Source: Saprospiraceae bacterium | GTDB taxonomy: Bacteria > Bacteroidota > Bacteroidia > Chitinophagales > Saprospiraceae | DNA: 64,000 bases | NCBI GenBank assembly: GCA_020628095.1 | Contig: JAHDFP010000002.1 | Coordinates: 186,001 to 250,000, forward strand | Direction of reading: 5' to 3' | Shown here: in pieces, positions 27,793 to 36,352 of the stretch | How positions within the stretch are numbered: position 1 is the stretch's first letter | Layout of the letters: the number at the start of each line of letters is the position of its first letter | Translations under genes and position numbers: made by a program | Notes under the pieces: model-generated | What the model was told of the DNA's origin: nothing | Databases searched by the model: none | The model's input: the letters and a program-made list of their open reading frames with translations, nothing else

Positions 27793-28554
27793 ATGCTTAT
27801 GAATAAGTTTTATTTTACCCTGATACTTTTATGTATTTATACATTGAGCCTGCAATCTCAATGCTACCAAGATAGACATAGCACCGTAGCCAATGATGCC
27901 TGGGTATCTTGTGAGTTATCAGAAAACCCCAATCCAGATCGTCCTCGATCGCATTGGATTATGTATGACTTTGGTCATCTCTATGCCTTACATACCAGTC
28001 ACTTATGGAATGTCAATATCCCAGAAAGAACCAATGAGGGAATCTCAGAAGCTGTTATAGATTACTCTATAGATGGCAACACATGGTACGAGTGGGGTAT
28101 AATTAATTTGGATCAGGCTAATGCTTCTGGATATTATGAAGGGGAGGAAGGTCCAGATTTTAATGGTCTGAAGGCGAAATATATTTTGATTACCGTGATA
28201 AGTACACATGGTAGCGACTGCGCGGGCTTATCAGAAATAAGAATAGAAACAAGTGGAGTCACGACGTCGTCAGAAGATATCGTCGAGTCCACAGATGATA
28301 TTCTCACTGTCATTCCTAATCCCGCAGATCAGTTCACCGATATACAATTATCTACTAACACGATGGGGTCTGCCCAACTCGTCATTACAGATATGTCAGG
28401 TCGTGCCATAAGCACAGAGACTATTAATATGCGCAAAGGAAAAAAATCTTATAGGATAGAAACATCTGATCTAGCTAACGGAGAGTACCTCATTACGATT
28501 GATCAGCAAGGGAAGTTAAGCACGGGTGTTGTTTCTGTAATACATAAGAACTAA
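27793..28554 (+). CDS. Secreted discoidin-like protein with T9SS type A sorting domain
   Basis: Starts at 27790 (TTG), 27793 and 27799 are all possible; the signal peptide MNKFYFTLILLCIYTLSLQS favours the ATGs. The middle (about 28-165) looks like a discoidin/F5-8-like beta-sandwich: SHWIMYDFGHLYAL, DGNTWYEWG, AKYILITVISTHGSDCAGLSEIRIE. The last 75 residues are a T9SS sorting domain (VIPNPADQFTDIQL, GEYLITI). Its stop is 12 bases before the DUF1800 gene, so it is the first gene of a three-gene unit. A surface-binding role is inferred. Confidence 0.82.
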   Translation: MLMNKFYFTLILLCIYTLSLQSQCYQDRHSTVANDAWVSCELSENPNPDRPRSHWIMYDFGHLYALHTSHLWNVNIPERTNEGISEAVIDYSIDGNTWYEWGIINLDQANASGYYEGEEGPDFNGLKAKYILITVISTHGSDCAGLSEIRIETSGVTTSSEDIVESTDDILTVIPNPADQFTDIQLSTNTMGSAQLVITDMSGRAISTETINMRKGKKSYRIETSDLANGEYLITIDQQGKLSTGVVSVIHKN

Positions 28555-28566
28555 AAAGTAACCATC

Positions 28567-30558
28567 ATGAAGAATATTATAATTATCCTTTTAAGTTTTT
28601 TGCTTACTGGCGAATTATGCGGTCAGTATGATGATTACTTAGGTGCAGGTCATAATGTAGGAATCCAGGTGCGTTCTAGCAATAATGACGAAGGGACAAG
28701 AGCGGAACACACGATCTCTGGTAATGGTCTTGATGCCAAGCGGATGGAGATATCAAGATTTTTATCGCAGACGACTTTTGGCGAAACCTTAGAAGAGATA
28801 GATAGAGTTGCTGAACTAGGAATGGAGGCATGGATAGATGAGCAAACATTTATGCCAGAGAATTATTTGACGCCTATGTTCTGGGATATCTGGGAGGAAA
28901 TAGATGGTCGTTATCAGGATGCATTCGATGTCTATCTTGCTCGGTACATATTGGAGTTATGCGAGGCGGCTGAAGAAGACCCTTCCATAGAGACGGAACT
29001 GACAGAAGAGCAAGTAGAGGAATTAAGAGAATTTTACGAAGGAGACTTATTCGGTCCGTCAGCATTACAGTTTAATTATGCCTGGTCTCATAATTGTCTG
29101 ACTGGCAAAGATCAGCTGAGACAACGCGTGGCTTATGCACTGAGTCAGATATTAGTTGTGTCATCGAGATCGGACCTGGGAGATCATGGAGAGTCATTGA
29201 CTAGCTACTATGATATATTGTTACATCATTCGTTTGGAAATTTCAAGGACATGTTGATGGAGATAACGTTGAGTCCTGCGATGGGCGTATATCTAAGCCA
29301 CTTTAATAACCCAAGAGCTATTCCAGAGAATAATATCCATCCCGACGAAAATTATGCCCGCGAGATCTTGCAATTATTTACTATCGGATTATATGAACTT
29401 AATCTTGATGGCACGCGAAAACAAGATGCCAATGGCAACGATATTCCGACTTATGATAATGATGACATAAAGGAACTGGCTAAAGTATTTACGGGCTTGG
29501 GTTCTGGTACAACAGATCCGAGGATGGATCATATTAATTGGTCAGCATATTTTGGTATGGACTTCTACTCTGCTAACAAGACTGACCCTATGGTTATGTA
29601 CGAAGAATGGCATGAGCCAGGAGAGAAAACTATTCTCAAAGATCTCATCATACCAGCAGGGCAATCCGGTATGCAGGATATAGAGATGGCTGTCGATTAT
29701 ATTTTTAATCATCCTAATGTCGGGCCATTTATCAGTAGACAACTGATACAGCGACTTATTAAATCAAATCCCACGGCTGGCTATATCCGTAGAGTAGCAA
29801 CTGTATTCAATGATAATGGTCAGGGTGTACGTGGAGATATGACGGCTGTGATAAAAGCGATCTTACTGGATGACGAGGCAAGAAGCTGTGAGAATCTTCT
29901 GAACGAAGAAAACGGAAAACTCAAAGAACCTGTCCTGAGATATTCTCAGTTTTTACGTATCATGCCCAAGTATGGGGAGCGCTATGACATAGATGTGACC
30001 ATAGATGATTATAACTGTGGAGGTGTGAGTTTTACGATTGATACCATTGTATTTGATAATAATCTCAGATTATGGAATAATGGGTATAATTACTTTGATG
30101 GTATAAGACAGTATCCTCTGATGTCACCATCTGTTTTTAATTTTTATCTTCCTGATCATCAGCCTGTCGGAGAAATAACAGAACGTGGATTAGTCGCTCC
30201 TGAGTTTAAAATTCACGATACGGGTACAGCTATCAACTATATTAATATGGTACACATGTATACCGCTCCTTATTATGATTTGGCATGGTATAATTGGATT
30301 ATCAATTTGGGTTTTGAGGATATCAAGTTCAACTATGATCTCTATACTGATATGTATAACGATGACCCCGAAGAGTTGATACATAATCTTGATATTATGC
30401 TTACACATGGTCAGATGAGCGAAGATCTAAAACAGACGCTTAGGCAGTTTTTAGAAGATAACCCGGGATGGATAGATAACAATGGTTACGAAAAAATTTC
30501 TGTCAAAACACTTTTTTATCTCATTCTATGGTCACCTGATTATACCATTGATAAATAA
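28567..30558 (+). CDS. DUF1800 family secreted protein
   Basis: This 663-residue protein has a signal peptide (MKNIIIILLSFLLTGELCG). It shows the DUF1800 hallmarks RFLSQTTFGETLEEIDRVAELG near residue 64 (shown here only as the start RFLSQTTFG), MEITLSPAMGVYLSH, and NYAREILQLFTIGLYELN. This family nearly always lies beside a DUF1501 gene, as it does here, and no biochemical function is established. The protein is exported, so the pair acts outside the cytoplasm. Only 17 bases separate it from DUF1501. Confidence 0.93.
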   Translation: MKNIIIILLSFLLTGELCGQYDDYLGAGHNVGIQVRSSNNDEGTRAEHTISGNGLDAKRMEISRFLSQTTFGETLEEIDRVAELGMEAWIDEQTFMPENYLTPMFWDIWEEIDGRYQDAFDVYLARYILELCEAAEEDPSIETELTEEQVEELREFYEGDLFGPSALQFNYAWSHNCLTGKDQLRQRVAYALSQILVVSSRSDLGDHGESLTSYYDILLHHSFGNFKDMLMEITLSPAMGVYLSHFNNPRAIPENNIHPDENYAREILQLFTIGLYELNLDGTRKQDANGNDIPTYDNDDIKELAKVFTGLGSGTTDPRMDHINWSAYFGMDFYSANKTDPMVMYEEWHEPGEKTILKDLIIPAGQSGMQDIEMAVDYIFNHPNVGPFISRQLIQRLIKSNPTAGYIRRVATVFNDNGQGVRGDMTAVIKAILLDDEARSCENLLNEENGKLKEPVLRYSQFLRIMPKYGERYDIDVTIDDYNCGGVSFTIDTIVFDNNLRLWNNGYNYFDGIRQYPLMSPSVFNFYLPDHQPVGEITERGLVAPEFKIHDTGTAINYINMVHMYTAPYYDLAWYNWIINLGFEDIKFNYDLYTDMYNDDPEELIHNLDIMLTHGQMSEDLKQTLRQFLEDNPGWIDNNGYEKISVKTLFYLILWSPDYTIDK

Positions 30559-30575
30559 TTATAAAAAATAGAATT

Positions 30576-31970
30576 ATGTCATCTCATCATCATATATCAA
30601 GAAGAAAGTTTTTAGGACAAGCGAGTTGTGCGGCATTAGGTAGTACCACCTTGCTATCGACTTTGACTAATCTCAAGTATCTCAATGCAGCGGCTATATC
30701 TAATTCTAGCGTGATGCTCGGTGGAGATTATAAGGCTCTGGTCTGTATATTATTATCTGGAGGTAGTGACTCTCATAATATGCTTATACCTACAGAAAGA
30801 AGTCAATATCAGAGTTATGCCGAGACAAGAAACCAAGTGGCTATACCTGAGAATGATATTCTCCGCCTACGAGGAGTAGATTACGGTGTACACCCATCTA
30901 TGGGGTCAGTCCAGCAATTATTTGATCAGGGTAATCTATCTTTTATATCTAACATCGGTACTTTATTACAGCCCATGGCTAAAGATGAGGTCTGGCAAAA
31001 TGAGCAGTTGTTACCGCTAGGATTATTTTCTCATTCTGATCAGATACAACAGTGGCAAACCTCTTTACCTAAAGAGAGGAGTAGCATAGGCTGGGGTGGA
31101 CGCATAGCCGATCTGATGTCATCTCAGAATACTAATGAGAAGATTTCGATGAATATTTCTTTGGGTGGAAGCAATGTATTCCAGACTGGTAAAAATACCG
31201 TGGAGTACTCTCTGGATAGAGAGCAAGGTGCTATCGGAATAAGGGGCTATAAGACTAGCGAAGAACAATTCAACATAGCTAGAGATCAGGCGATAGATAA
31301 TGTGATCGACGCTCAGTATGCGGATATGTACAAGCGCACATATATCGACGTGCTTAAGACGTCAAGGGATGCTTTTGTAGAAATGTCAGAGGCACTGGAT
31401 GGTGCCACTTCTTTCGGTAGTCTGTTTTCTGATACTGAGATATCTAGTCAGCTAGAGATGGTCGCCAGGACTATTTCGGTAAGAGAGCAACTCGGTATGA
31501 CACGCCAGATATTCTTTGTAGAAATGTCAGGCTGGGATCACCATGATGAGCTACTTAATTCTCAAGCAGCCATGCTTACACAGTTGTCCAATGCAATGGG
31601 AGAGTTTTCTCAGGCGATGGATCTTATCAGGATGCAAGACTGTGTGACGACTTTCTCTTGTTCAGAGTTTGGGCGTACATTGACATGGAATGGAAATGGA
31701 ACGGATCATGCCTGGGGTGGCAATGTGATGGTCATGGGAGGCAGCATACAAGGTGGTCAGATTTTTGGACAATACCCATCTCTTGCTTTAGGCAGCGAAT
31801 ACGAATTAGGAGGTGGCGGTATTATACTTCCTACGACCTCTGTAGATGAATATTTTGCAGAGTTGGCACTTTGGTTCGGTGTATCTCCGACTGATATGAA
31901 TGTTATATTGCCTAATGTGGGTAATTTCTTTGATGTCAATGGCTCTAAGCCGATAGGGATATTTGGGTAA
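30576..31970 (+). CDS. DUF1501 family Tat-exported protein
   Basis: The 464-residue protein begins with a twin-arginine signal (ISRRKFLGQASCAALGSTTL). DUF1501 is related to the alkaline phosphatase/sulfatase superfamily. Conserved segments include ALVCILLSGGSDSHNMLIPT, FVEMSGWDHHDE, CSEFGRTLTWNGNGTDHAWGG and GGSIQGGQIFGQYP. His and Asp residues in GWDHHDE and GTDHAWGG are likely metal ligands by analogy. It is the last gene of the cluster and is followed by a strong terminator. Tat export implies folding and cofactor loading in the cytoplasm. Confidence 0.94.
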   Translation: MSSHHHISRRKFLGQASCAALGSTTLLSTLTNLKYLNAAAISNSSVMLGGDYKALVCILLSGGSDSHNMLIPTERSQYQSYAETRNQVAIPENDILRLRGVDYGVHPSMGSVQQLFDQGNLSFISNIGTLLQPMAKDEVWQNEQLLPLGLFSHSDQIQQWQTSLPKERSSIGWGGRIADLMSSQNTNEKISMNISLGGSNVFQTGKNTVEYSLDREQGAIGIRGYKTSEEQFNIARDQAIDNVIDAQYADMYKRTYIDVLKTSRDAFVEMSEALDGATSFGSLFSDTEISSQLEMVARTISVREQLGMTRQIFFVEMSGWDHHDELLNSQAAMLTQLSNAMGEFSQAMDLIRMQDCVTTFSCSEFGRTLTWNGNGTDHAWGGNVMVMGGSIQGGQIFGQYPSLALGSEYELGGGGIILPTTSVDEYFAELALWFGVSPTDMNVILPNVGNFFDVNGSKPIGIFG

Positions 31971-31990
31971 ACCATCATAGTTTTAAAGTA

Positions 31991-32030
31991 AAAAGAGGCT
32001 ATTGCATAAATTGCGATAGCCTCTTTTTTT
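31991..32030 (+). terminator. Rho-independent terminator of the DUF1800/DUF1501 cluster
   Basis: AAAAGAGGCTATTGC pairs with GCGATAGCCTCTTTTTTT around an ATAAATT loop, with a U-tract at the end. It closes the three-gene unit. Confidence 0.92.
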
Positions 32031-32107
32031 CGTAGTAGGCAAGTACTAACATACTGTGATCAGGGAATCGCACCTTGGTCACGACTCCCGATACAGCATA
32101 CCTGTTC

Positions 32108-32713
32108 TTACTTCTTCAGTATTTTCATGCCTATATTGAGTAGGTCGTCCATCATGTTACCATCTCCATCCATATCTAACAACTTACCAAAAATACCACC
32201 CGCATTTCCTCTTTGTGTGGATTGTTGACCGCCACTTCCTAGAAGTATTTGTGCTAGACCTCCTAGGTCTAATCCGCCAGATCGTTGTTTTTGTCCGACG
32301 ACGCCCATAACGATAGGAGCCAGTAATTGCATAAGTACGCCGGACTTAAAAAAGTTAAGTCCTGTCTGTTGGCTGATAACTTGCGCGGCTTCAATTTGCT
32401 TTTTGCCTAATAGGTGATTTATTATGCCTTCTCCATTCATAGTTTTGGGGTTATTGACTTGGTTTTTTCCAGTGAGTACACCCATAAGATCACCGAGGAT
32501 ACCTCCATCATGGTCTCTTTTGATTGCGCCGAAAAGTCCATCTCCGCGTCCTTGATTATTTGCGCTATTAGACATGGCGTGTAGTAGTAATTCGGAGATA
32601 ATCTGAGTAGCACCTTTGACCTGATTAGGATTGATAGAGCCTAATTGCTTTGATAATTGGATGATTACGTTGTCGTTAAGATGTCGGCTGACTTCATTAA
32701 GTAGATTTGTCAT
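32108..32713 (-). CDS. DUF937 (YidB-like) protein
   Basis: This 201-residue cytoplasmic-looking protein matches DUF937: an N-terminal helix bundle (LNEVSRHLNDNVIIQLSKQLG), then GATQIISELLLHAMSN, HDGGILGDLMGVLTG, GEGIINHLLGKKQ, FFKSGVLMQLLAPIVMGVVGQ, and a Gly-rich part before a conserved-looking acidic end MDGDGNMMDDLLN. The function of the family is not known. It is likely monocistronic. Confidence 0.88.
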   Translation of the reverse strand: MTNLLNEVSRHLNDNVIIQLSKQLGSINPNQVKGATQIISELLLHAMSNSANNQGRGDGLFGAIKRDHDGGILGDLMGVLTGKNQVNNPKTMNGEGIINHLLGKKQIEAAQVISQQTGLNFFKSGVLMQLLAPIVMGVVGQKQRSGGLDLGGLAQILLGSGGQQSTQRGNAGGIFGKLLDMDGDGNMMDDLLNIGMKILKK

Positions 32714-32881
32714 TAGTAGTTTTTATGATATAAAGTAATAATAAGTCTTATGAGGAATTGGAAAGCTCATAAATATAGAGTTCTTCTCATTTAAGTGCTT
32801 ATTTAATATAGTTCCTATATTATCAATATCATGATTGGAATAAAACTGATGTAATAATTACATTCGCAAAAAATCAATACG

Positions 32882-33241
32882 ATGAATGCAGCAACAGCTA
32901 ATATGCTCAATGCCATTGTCCTTGTAGGTATGGGATTATGGGGCGTTAAATCTTCTGGATTAGAGAATTCGGTCACACCATTGATACCTGTTGTATTTGG
33001 GATTATTCTTTTTGTGTGTACTAATTTCGTAAGGAATCACCATAAGATAGTTTCTCATCTGGCAGTGGTACTGACATTACTTATTTTGATCGCTTTGTCT
33101 ATGCCTTTTAGTAAAGCTATAGGGAGAGGGGATAATATGGCTGTGCTAAGAATGGGTGCTATGATGTTGACCTCGTTGATTGCTTTTGTATATTTTATAA
33201 AGAGCTTTAGAGAGGCAAGAAGGGCTAAGGGGAATGCTTAG
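32882..33241 (+). CDS. Small four-helix membrane protein, unknown
   Basis: This 119-residue protein has four hydrophobic segments (about 8-24, 34-48, 58-77, 91-110) separated by short basic loops (RNHHK, REARRAKGNA). The overall shape is like TMEM14-type small membrane proteins, but I would not assign it. Its TAG overlaps the TAA of the convergent Ald-family gene at 33238-33241. Confidence 0.7.
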   Translation: MNAATANMLNAIVLVGMGLWGVKSSGLENSVTPLIPVVFGIILFVCTNFVRNHHKIVSHLAVVLTLLILIALSMPFSKAIGRGDNMAVLRMGAMMLTSLIAFVYFIKSFREARRAKGNA

Positions 33242-34467
33242 AACTTGCTGGCTATAAGGAGATTAATGTCCTGATAGTTAAGCTCGAATCTTTTGCTGAG
33301 ATACTTATTAGTCAGTGCACCCTTATAGATATATACGCCGTTTCTGACGCCTTTACCTTCGTATAATAGGCTTTCCACACTACCAAAGTTACCCGCTTTG
33401 ATAAGTAAAGGAGTGATTATATTACTTATCGCTACAGAAGATGTGCGTGATACTTTGGAGGCAATATTGGGGACACCATAGTGTAGGACATCGTGTTTGA
33501 CTACAACTGGTTTATCGTGGGTCGTGACTTCTGAGGTTTCTATACAGCCGCCCTGATCTATACTGACATCTATGATTACTGATCCGGGCTTCATCTTAGC
33601 GACCATCTCTTCTGTAACTATTATAGGAGATCGACCTGTTTTGGAGTGTACTGCACCTATCACGACATCTGCACTAATAAGCTGATAACCTAGGTACACA
33701 GGATTAAAGGTAGATGTATGCAGATGTCTTCCTATCAGATTTTGGATACGCATCAGTTTAGATATATCATTATCGAATATCCTCACAGAAGCTCCCAACC
33801 CTAAGGCTGTCTTAGTAGCAAATTCTCCGACGACCCCAGCACCCAATATGACAACTTTGGCGGGTGGTACACCTGAGACACCGCCTAATAAGACGCCCCT
33901 GCCAGAATTATTATAACTGAGTAGTTCTGCAGCTGTAAATATGGATGCCATGCCTGCAATTTCGCTCATGATACGGACGATCGGGAACTGGCCCTTTTCT
34001 TCACGTAGATACTCCATTGCGATTGCAATGACTCTTTTTTTCTTAAGTGCCCTCAGATATTCTTCTGTTACACGGGGTAGCAATATCGGAGAGATAAGAA
34101 GTTGATCTGAGTGTAGCAACTCTATTTCTTCGAGCGTCGGCGGGTATACCTTGACGATGACATCTGATTTGAATACTTTCTTTTTGCTATGGGTAACTTC
34201 TGCTCCTGCTTCAGAATAATTATGGTCGGTATAATTAGACCTTAGGCCTGCCTCACTTTCTACTATGACATGATGACCATAACCTATCAGTGTTCTTATA
34301 GAGTTAGGGACTAGAGCAATACGATTTTCGTCCTTAAAGACCTCCTTGGGAATGCCTATACTGAGTTTTTTGTTTTCTTGCTTTACAGCAAGCATCTCTG
34401 GTTGCGTCTGATATTGGCCTTCAGAGAAAAAATCAGAAAAGCTAAATTTCTTACCGTCTCCAGACAT
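33238..34467 (-). CDS. Alanine dehydrogenase/PNT-alpha family NAD-binding oxidoreductase
   Basis: The 409-residue protein has the AlaDH/PntA N- and C-domains: IGIPKEVFKDENRIALVP (from 38), a Lys-containing VIVKVYPP strand, and the NAD site VVILGAGVVGEFATK (near 206-220). VIIDVSIDQGGCIETS contains the catalytic Asp. There are about 35 extra N-terminal residues. The catalytic His of M. tuberculosis alanine dehydrogenase falls in the segment LLISPILLPRV, which has no His. Annotation as alanine dehydrogenase is therefore only by family. It is 32 bases downstream of tsaE. Confidence 0.8.
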   Translation of the reverse strand: MSGDGKKFSFSDFFSEGQYQTQPEMLAVKQENKKLSIGIPKEVFKDENRIALVPNSIRTLIGYGHHVIVESEAGLRSNYTDHNYSEAGAEVTHSKKKVFKSDVIVKVYPPTLEEIELLHSDQLLISPILLPRVTEEYLRALKKKRVIAIAMEYLREEKGQFPIVRIMSEIAGMASIFTAAELLSYNNSGRGVLLGGVSGVPPAKVVILGAGVVGEFATKTALGLGASVRIFDNDISKLMRIQNLIGRHLHTSTFNPVYLGYQLISADVVIGAVHSKTGRSPIIVTEEMVAKMKPGSVIIDVSIDQGGCIETSEVTTHDKPVVVKHDVLHYGVPNIASKVSRTSSVAISNIITPLLIKAGNFGSVESLLYEGKGVRNGVYIYKGALTNKYLSKRFELNYQDINLLIASKF

Positions 34468-34499
34468 CTGTTCCTATAATTATTATGATAAGATATGGA

Positions 34500-34931
34500 T
34501 TATTCCGACGACAATGTAATCTTGCGATTGTTATTTTCGTCGACTTCGATTTTGATTATATGGTAAGGTGATTGGATATAATCATAAATTATTTGAGGCC
34601 ATTCTATAAAACAATGGTTATCCGCATATAGGATTTCTTCTATTCCCAGATTAAAGGCTTCTTCGGCAGATTCTACGCGATAAAGGTCTATATGAAAAAT
34701 GTCCTTTTCGCTGGTTAGTGCATACTTATTTATAATGCTAAAACTAGGGCTACTACCGGTATCTTCTGAGCCTAAAAGTTGGATCAATTGCTTGACCAAT
34801 GTCGTTTTTCCAGCACCTAAATCTCCCACTAAAAGGGTTATGTTATGGGTGATGTCTGAAAGTATTTCCGCAGCCAAATCTGGCAATTCCGTTATATCGG
34901 ATATTATATAGACTTTATCTTCTTTTTTCAT
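34500..34931 (-). CDS. tsaE: tRNA threonylcarbamoyladenosine biosynthesis ATPase TsaE
   Basis: This ATPase of 144 residues (from ATG 34931; a TTG at 34952 also fits) supports t6A37 synthesis with TsaB and TsaD. The Walker A motif is GDLGAGKTTLVKQL. PSFSIINKYA, FHIDLYRVESAEEAFNLGIEEIL and CFIEWPQI are family blocks. TsaB and TsaD are not in the window. It leads an operon-like pair with the Ald-family gene, an arrangement without an obvious metabolic link. Confidence 0.93.
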   Translation of the reverse strand: MKKEDKVYIISDITELPDLAAEILSDITHNITLLVGDLGAGKTTLVKQLIQLLGSEDTGSSPSFSIINKYALTSEKDIFHIDLYRVESAEEAFNLGIEEILYADNHCFIEWPQIIYDYIQSPYHIIKIEVDENNNRKITLSSE

Positions 34932-35035
34932 GACGCCAAGAAGCAAATCCAAACTTACAATTTTAGAATAATACCCTTCACATTAGTTAAAACATAATGA
35001 TATATTCGTTTATACCGTTCTTATAGGTAGCTCTA

Positions 35036-36352
35036 ATGGATATATACAAGAATAAATCTTACTGGAAGATACTACTGGCTATAATTGGGATCATTATTGT
35101 TCTGATAAGTATGTTTTATTCTCAGTATCTAGCTACTAAATTGGCGGAACGAGAGGACAGTAACGTCAAGATATATCTGGAGGCACTGGGTGTCGTACTA
35201 CAAGACAACACGACGACCAACGTGAATAATAAAGATTCTCTACTATCGGTATGGACCGAACGATTAGAGAGAAAAATACCTAAGAGTGGAGAAGATAATG
35301 AACTATATCAGAGTGCATTAGAAGAAATATATAATAGAATATCTCAACAACTTCAGCAATCCAAAAATAAAGACTTCATTCTGGCGCAAAATATTACGGG
35401 ATACCTTTTGCCTCAGATGAGTATTATCACAGAATCAGAAGATGGTATATTCGAGGGGTCCAATATAGCTGGAATGGAGAGTACCAAGGATCAGGAATTA
35501 CTGGCGAGACGGGTAAAAAAGCTCAAAGCTAATGATCAAGTACCGATGGATGGATTTCCTGGTTATGCGAGATATATATATTACGAAAAATCCAGACTCT
35601 ACCATCTCATCCGATGGTTTCCATTAGCCCAGATATTTTTGTTAGGGACTTTTATATTTTTCTCTTATTATTTGTTTTCTGCCTCGCGAAAATCAGAACA
35701 AAATAGAGTATGGGCGGGCATGGCCAAAGAGACTGCTCATCAGCTAGGCACACCGATCTCGGCTATACTAGGATGGATAGAACATCTCAAAGATTTGTCA
35801 GAAGGTAATCCAGAACAAGATGAGGTCGTGGCCGAACTAAGAAATGATGTCACCAGATTAGAGCTAATAGCCGATAGATTCTCTAAGATCGGATCAAAGC
35901 CAGAACTGGAGCCAATAGTCCTTAATAACGAATTATTGGATAGTCTTAATTATATGAAAAGGCGCGCACCGAGTAAGGTGGGTTTCTTCTTTTCGTCTCA
36001 AGAGGATAAAGAAGTGAGTGCCAACATTAATTCTCATTTGTTCAACTGGGTAATAGAAAACTTATTGCGGAATGCACTGGATGCTATGGGTGGAAAAGGT
36101 CAGATACAAATCAAGTTATCCAGCCACAATGATAAGGCTATTATAAATCTTACAGATGACGGAAAGGGAATATCCGCTCAAAACCTTAAGTCTGTATTCA
36201 ATCCTGGTTTTACGACCAAGAAAAGAGGGTGGGGACTAGGACTATCTCTAGCCAAAAGAATTATCGAAAACTATCATAACGGAAAAATATTTGTAAAACA
36301 TTCAAAGATTGATGAAGGGACGACATTCGAAATTCAGTTGCCGTTGGCTTAG
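35036..36352 (+). CDS. Membrane sensor histidine kinase with HQLGTP H-box
   Basis: This 438-residue kinase has membrane helices at about 11-32 and 193-216 that flank a periplasmic sensor region of about 160 residues without a recognised domain. The phospho-acceptor is His235 in KETAHQLGTPIS, an H-box variant (HQLGTP, not HELRTP). The HATPase_c domain has NLLRNALDAM, DDGKGI and GWGLGLSLA boxes. It should be active. Its 3' end overlaps the start of a TonB receptor gene by about 40 bases, so kinase and receptor are made from one mRNA. No response regulator is adjacent. Confidence 0.9.
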   Translation: MDIYKNKSYWKILLAIIGIIIVLISMFYSQYLATKLAEREDSNVKIYLEALGVVLQDNTTTNVNNKDSLLSVWTERLERKIPKSGEDNELYQSALEEIYNRISQQLQQSKNKDFILAQNITGYLLPQMSIITESEDGIFEGSNIAGMESTKDQELLARRVKKLKANDQVPMDGFPGYARYIYYEKSRLYHLIRWFPLAQIFLLGTFIFFSYYLFSASRKSEQNRVWAGMAKETAHQLGTPISAILGWIEHLKDLSEGNPEQDEVVAELRNDVTRLELIADRFSKIGSKPELEPIVLNNELLDSLNYMKRRAPSKVGFFFSSQEDKEVSANINSHLFNWVIENLLRNALDAMGGKGQIQIKLSSHNDKAIINLTDDGKGISAQNLKSVFNPGFTTKKRGWGLGLSLAKRIIENYHNGKIFVKHSKIDEGTTFEIQLPLA

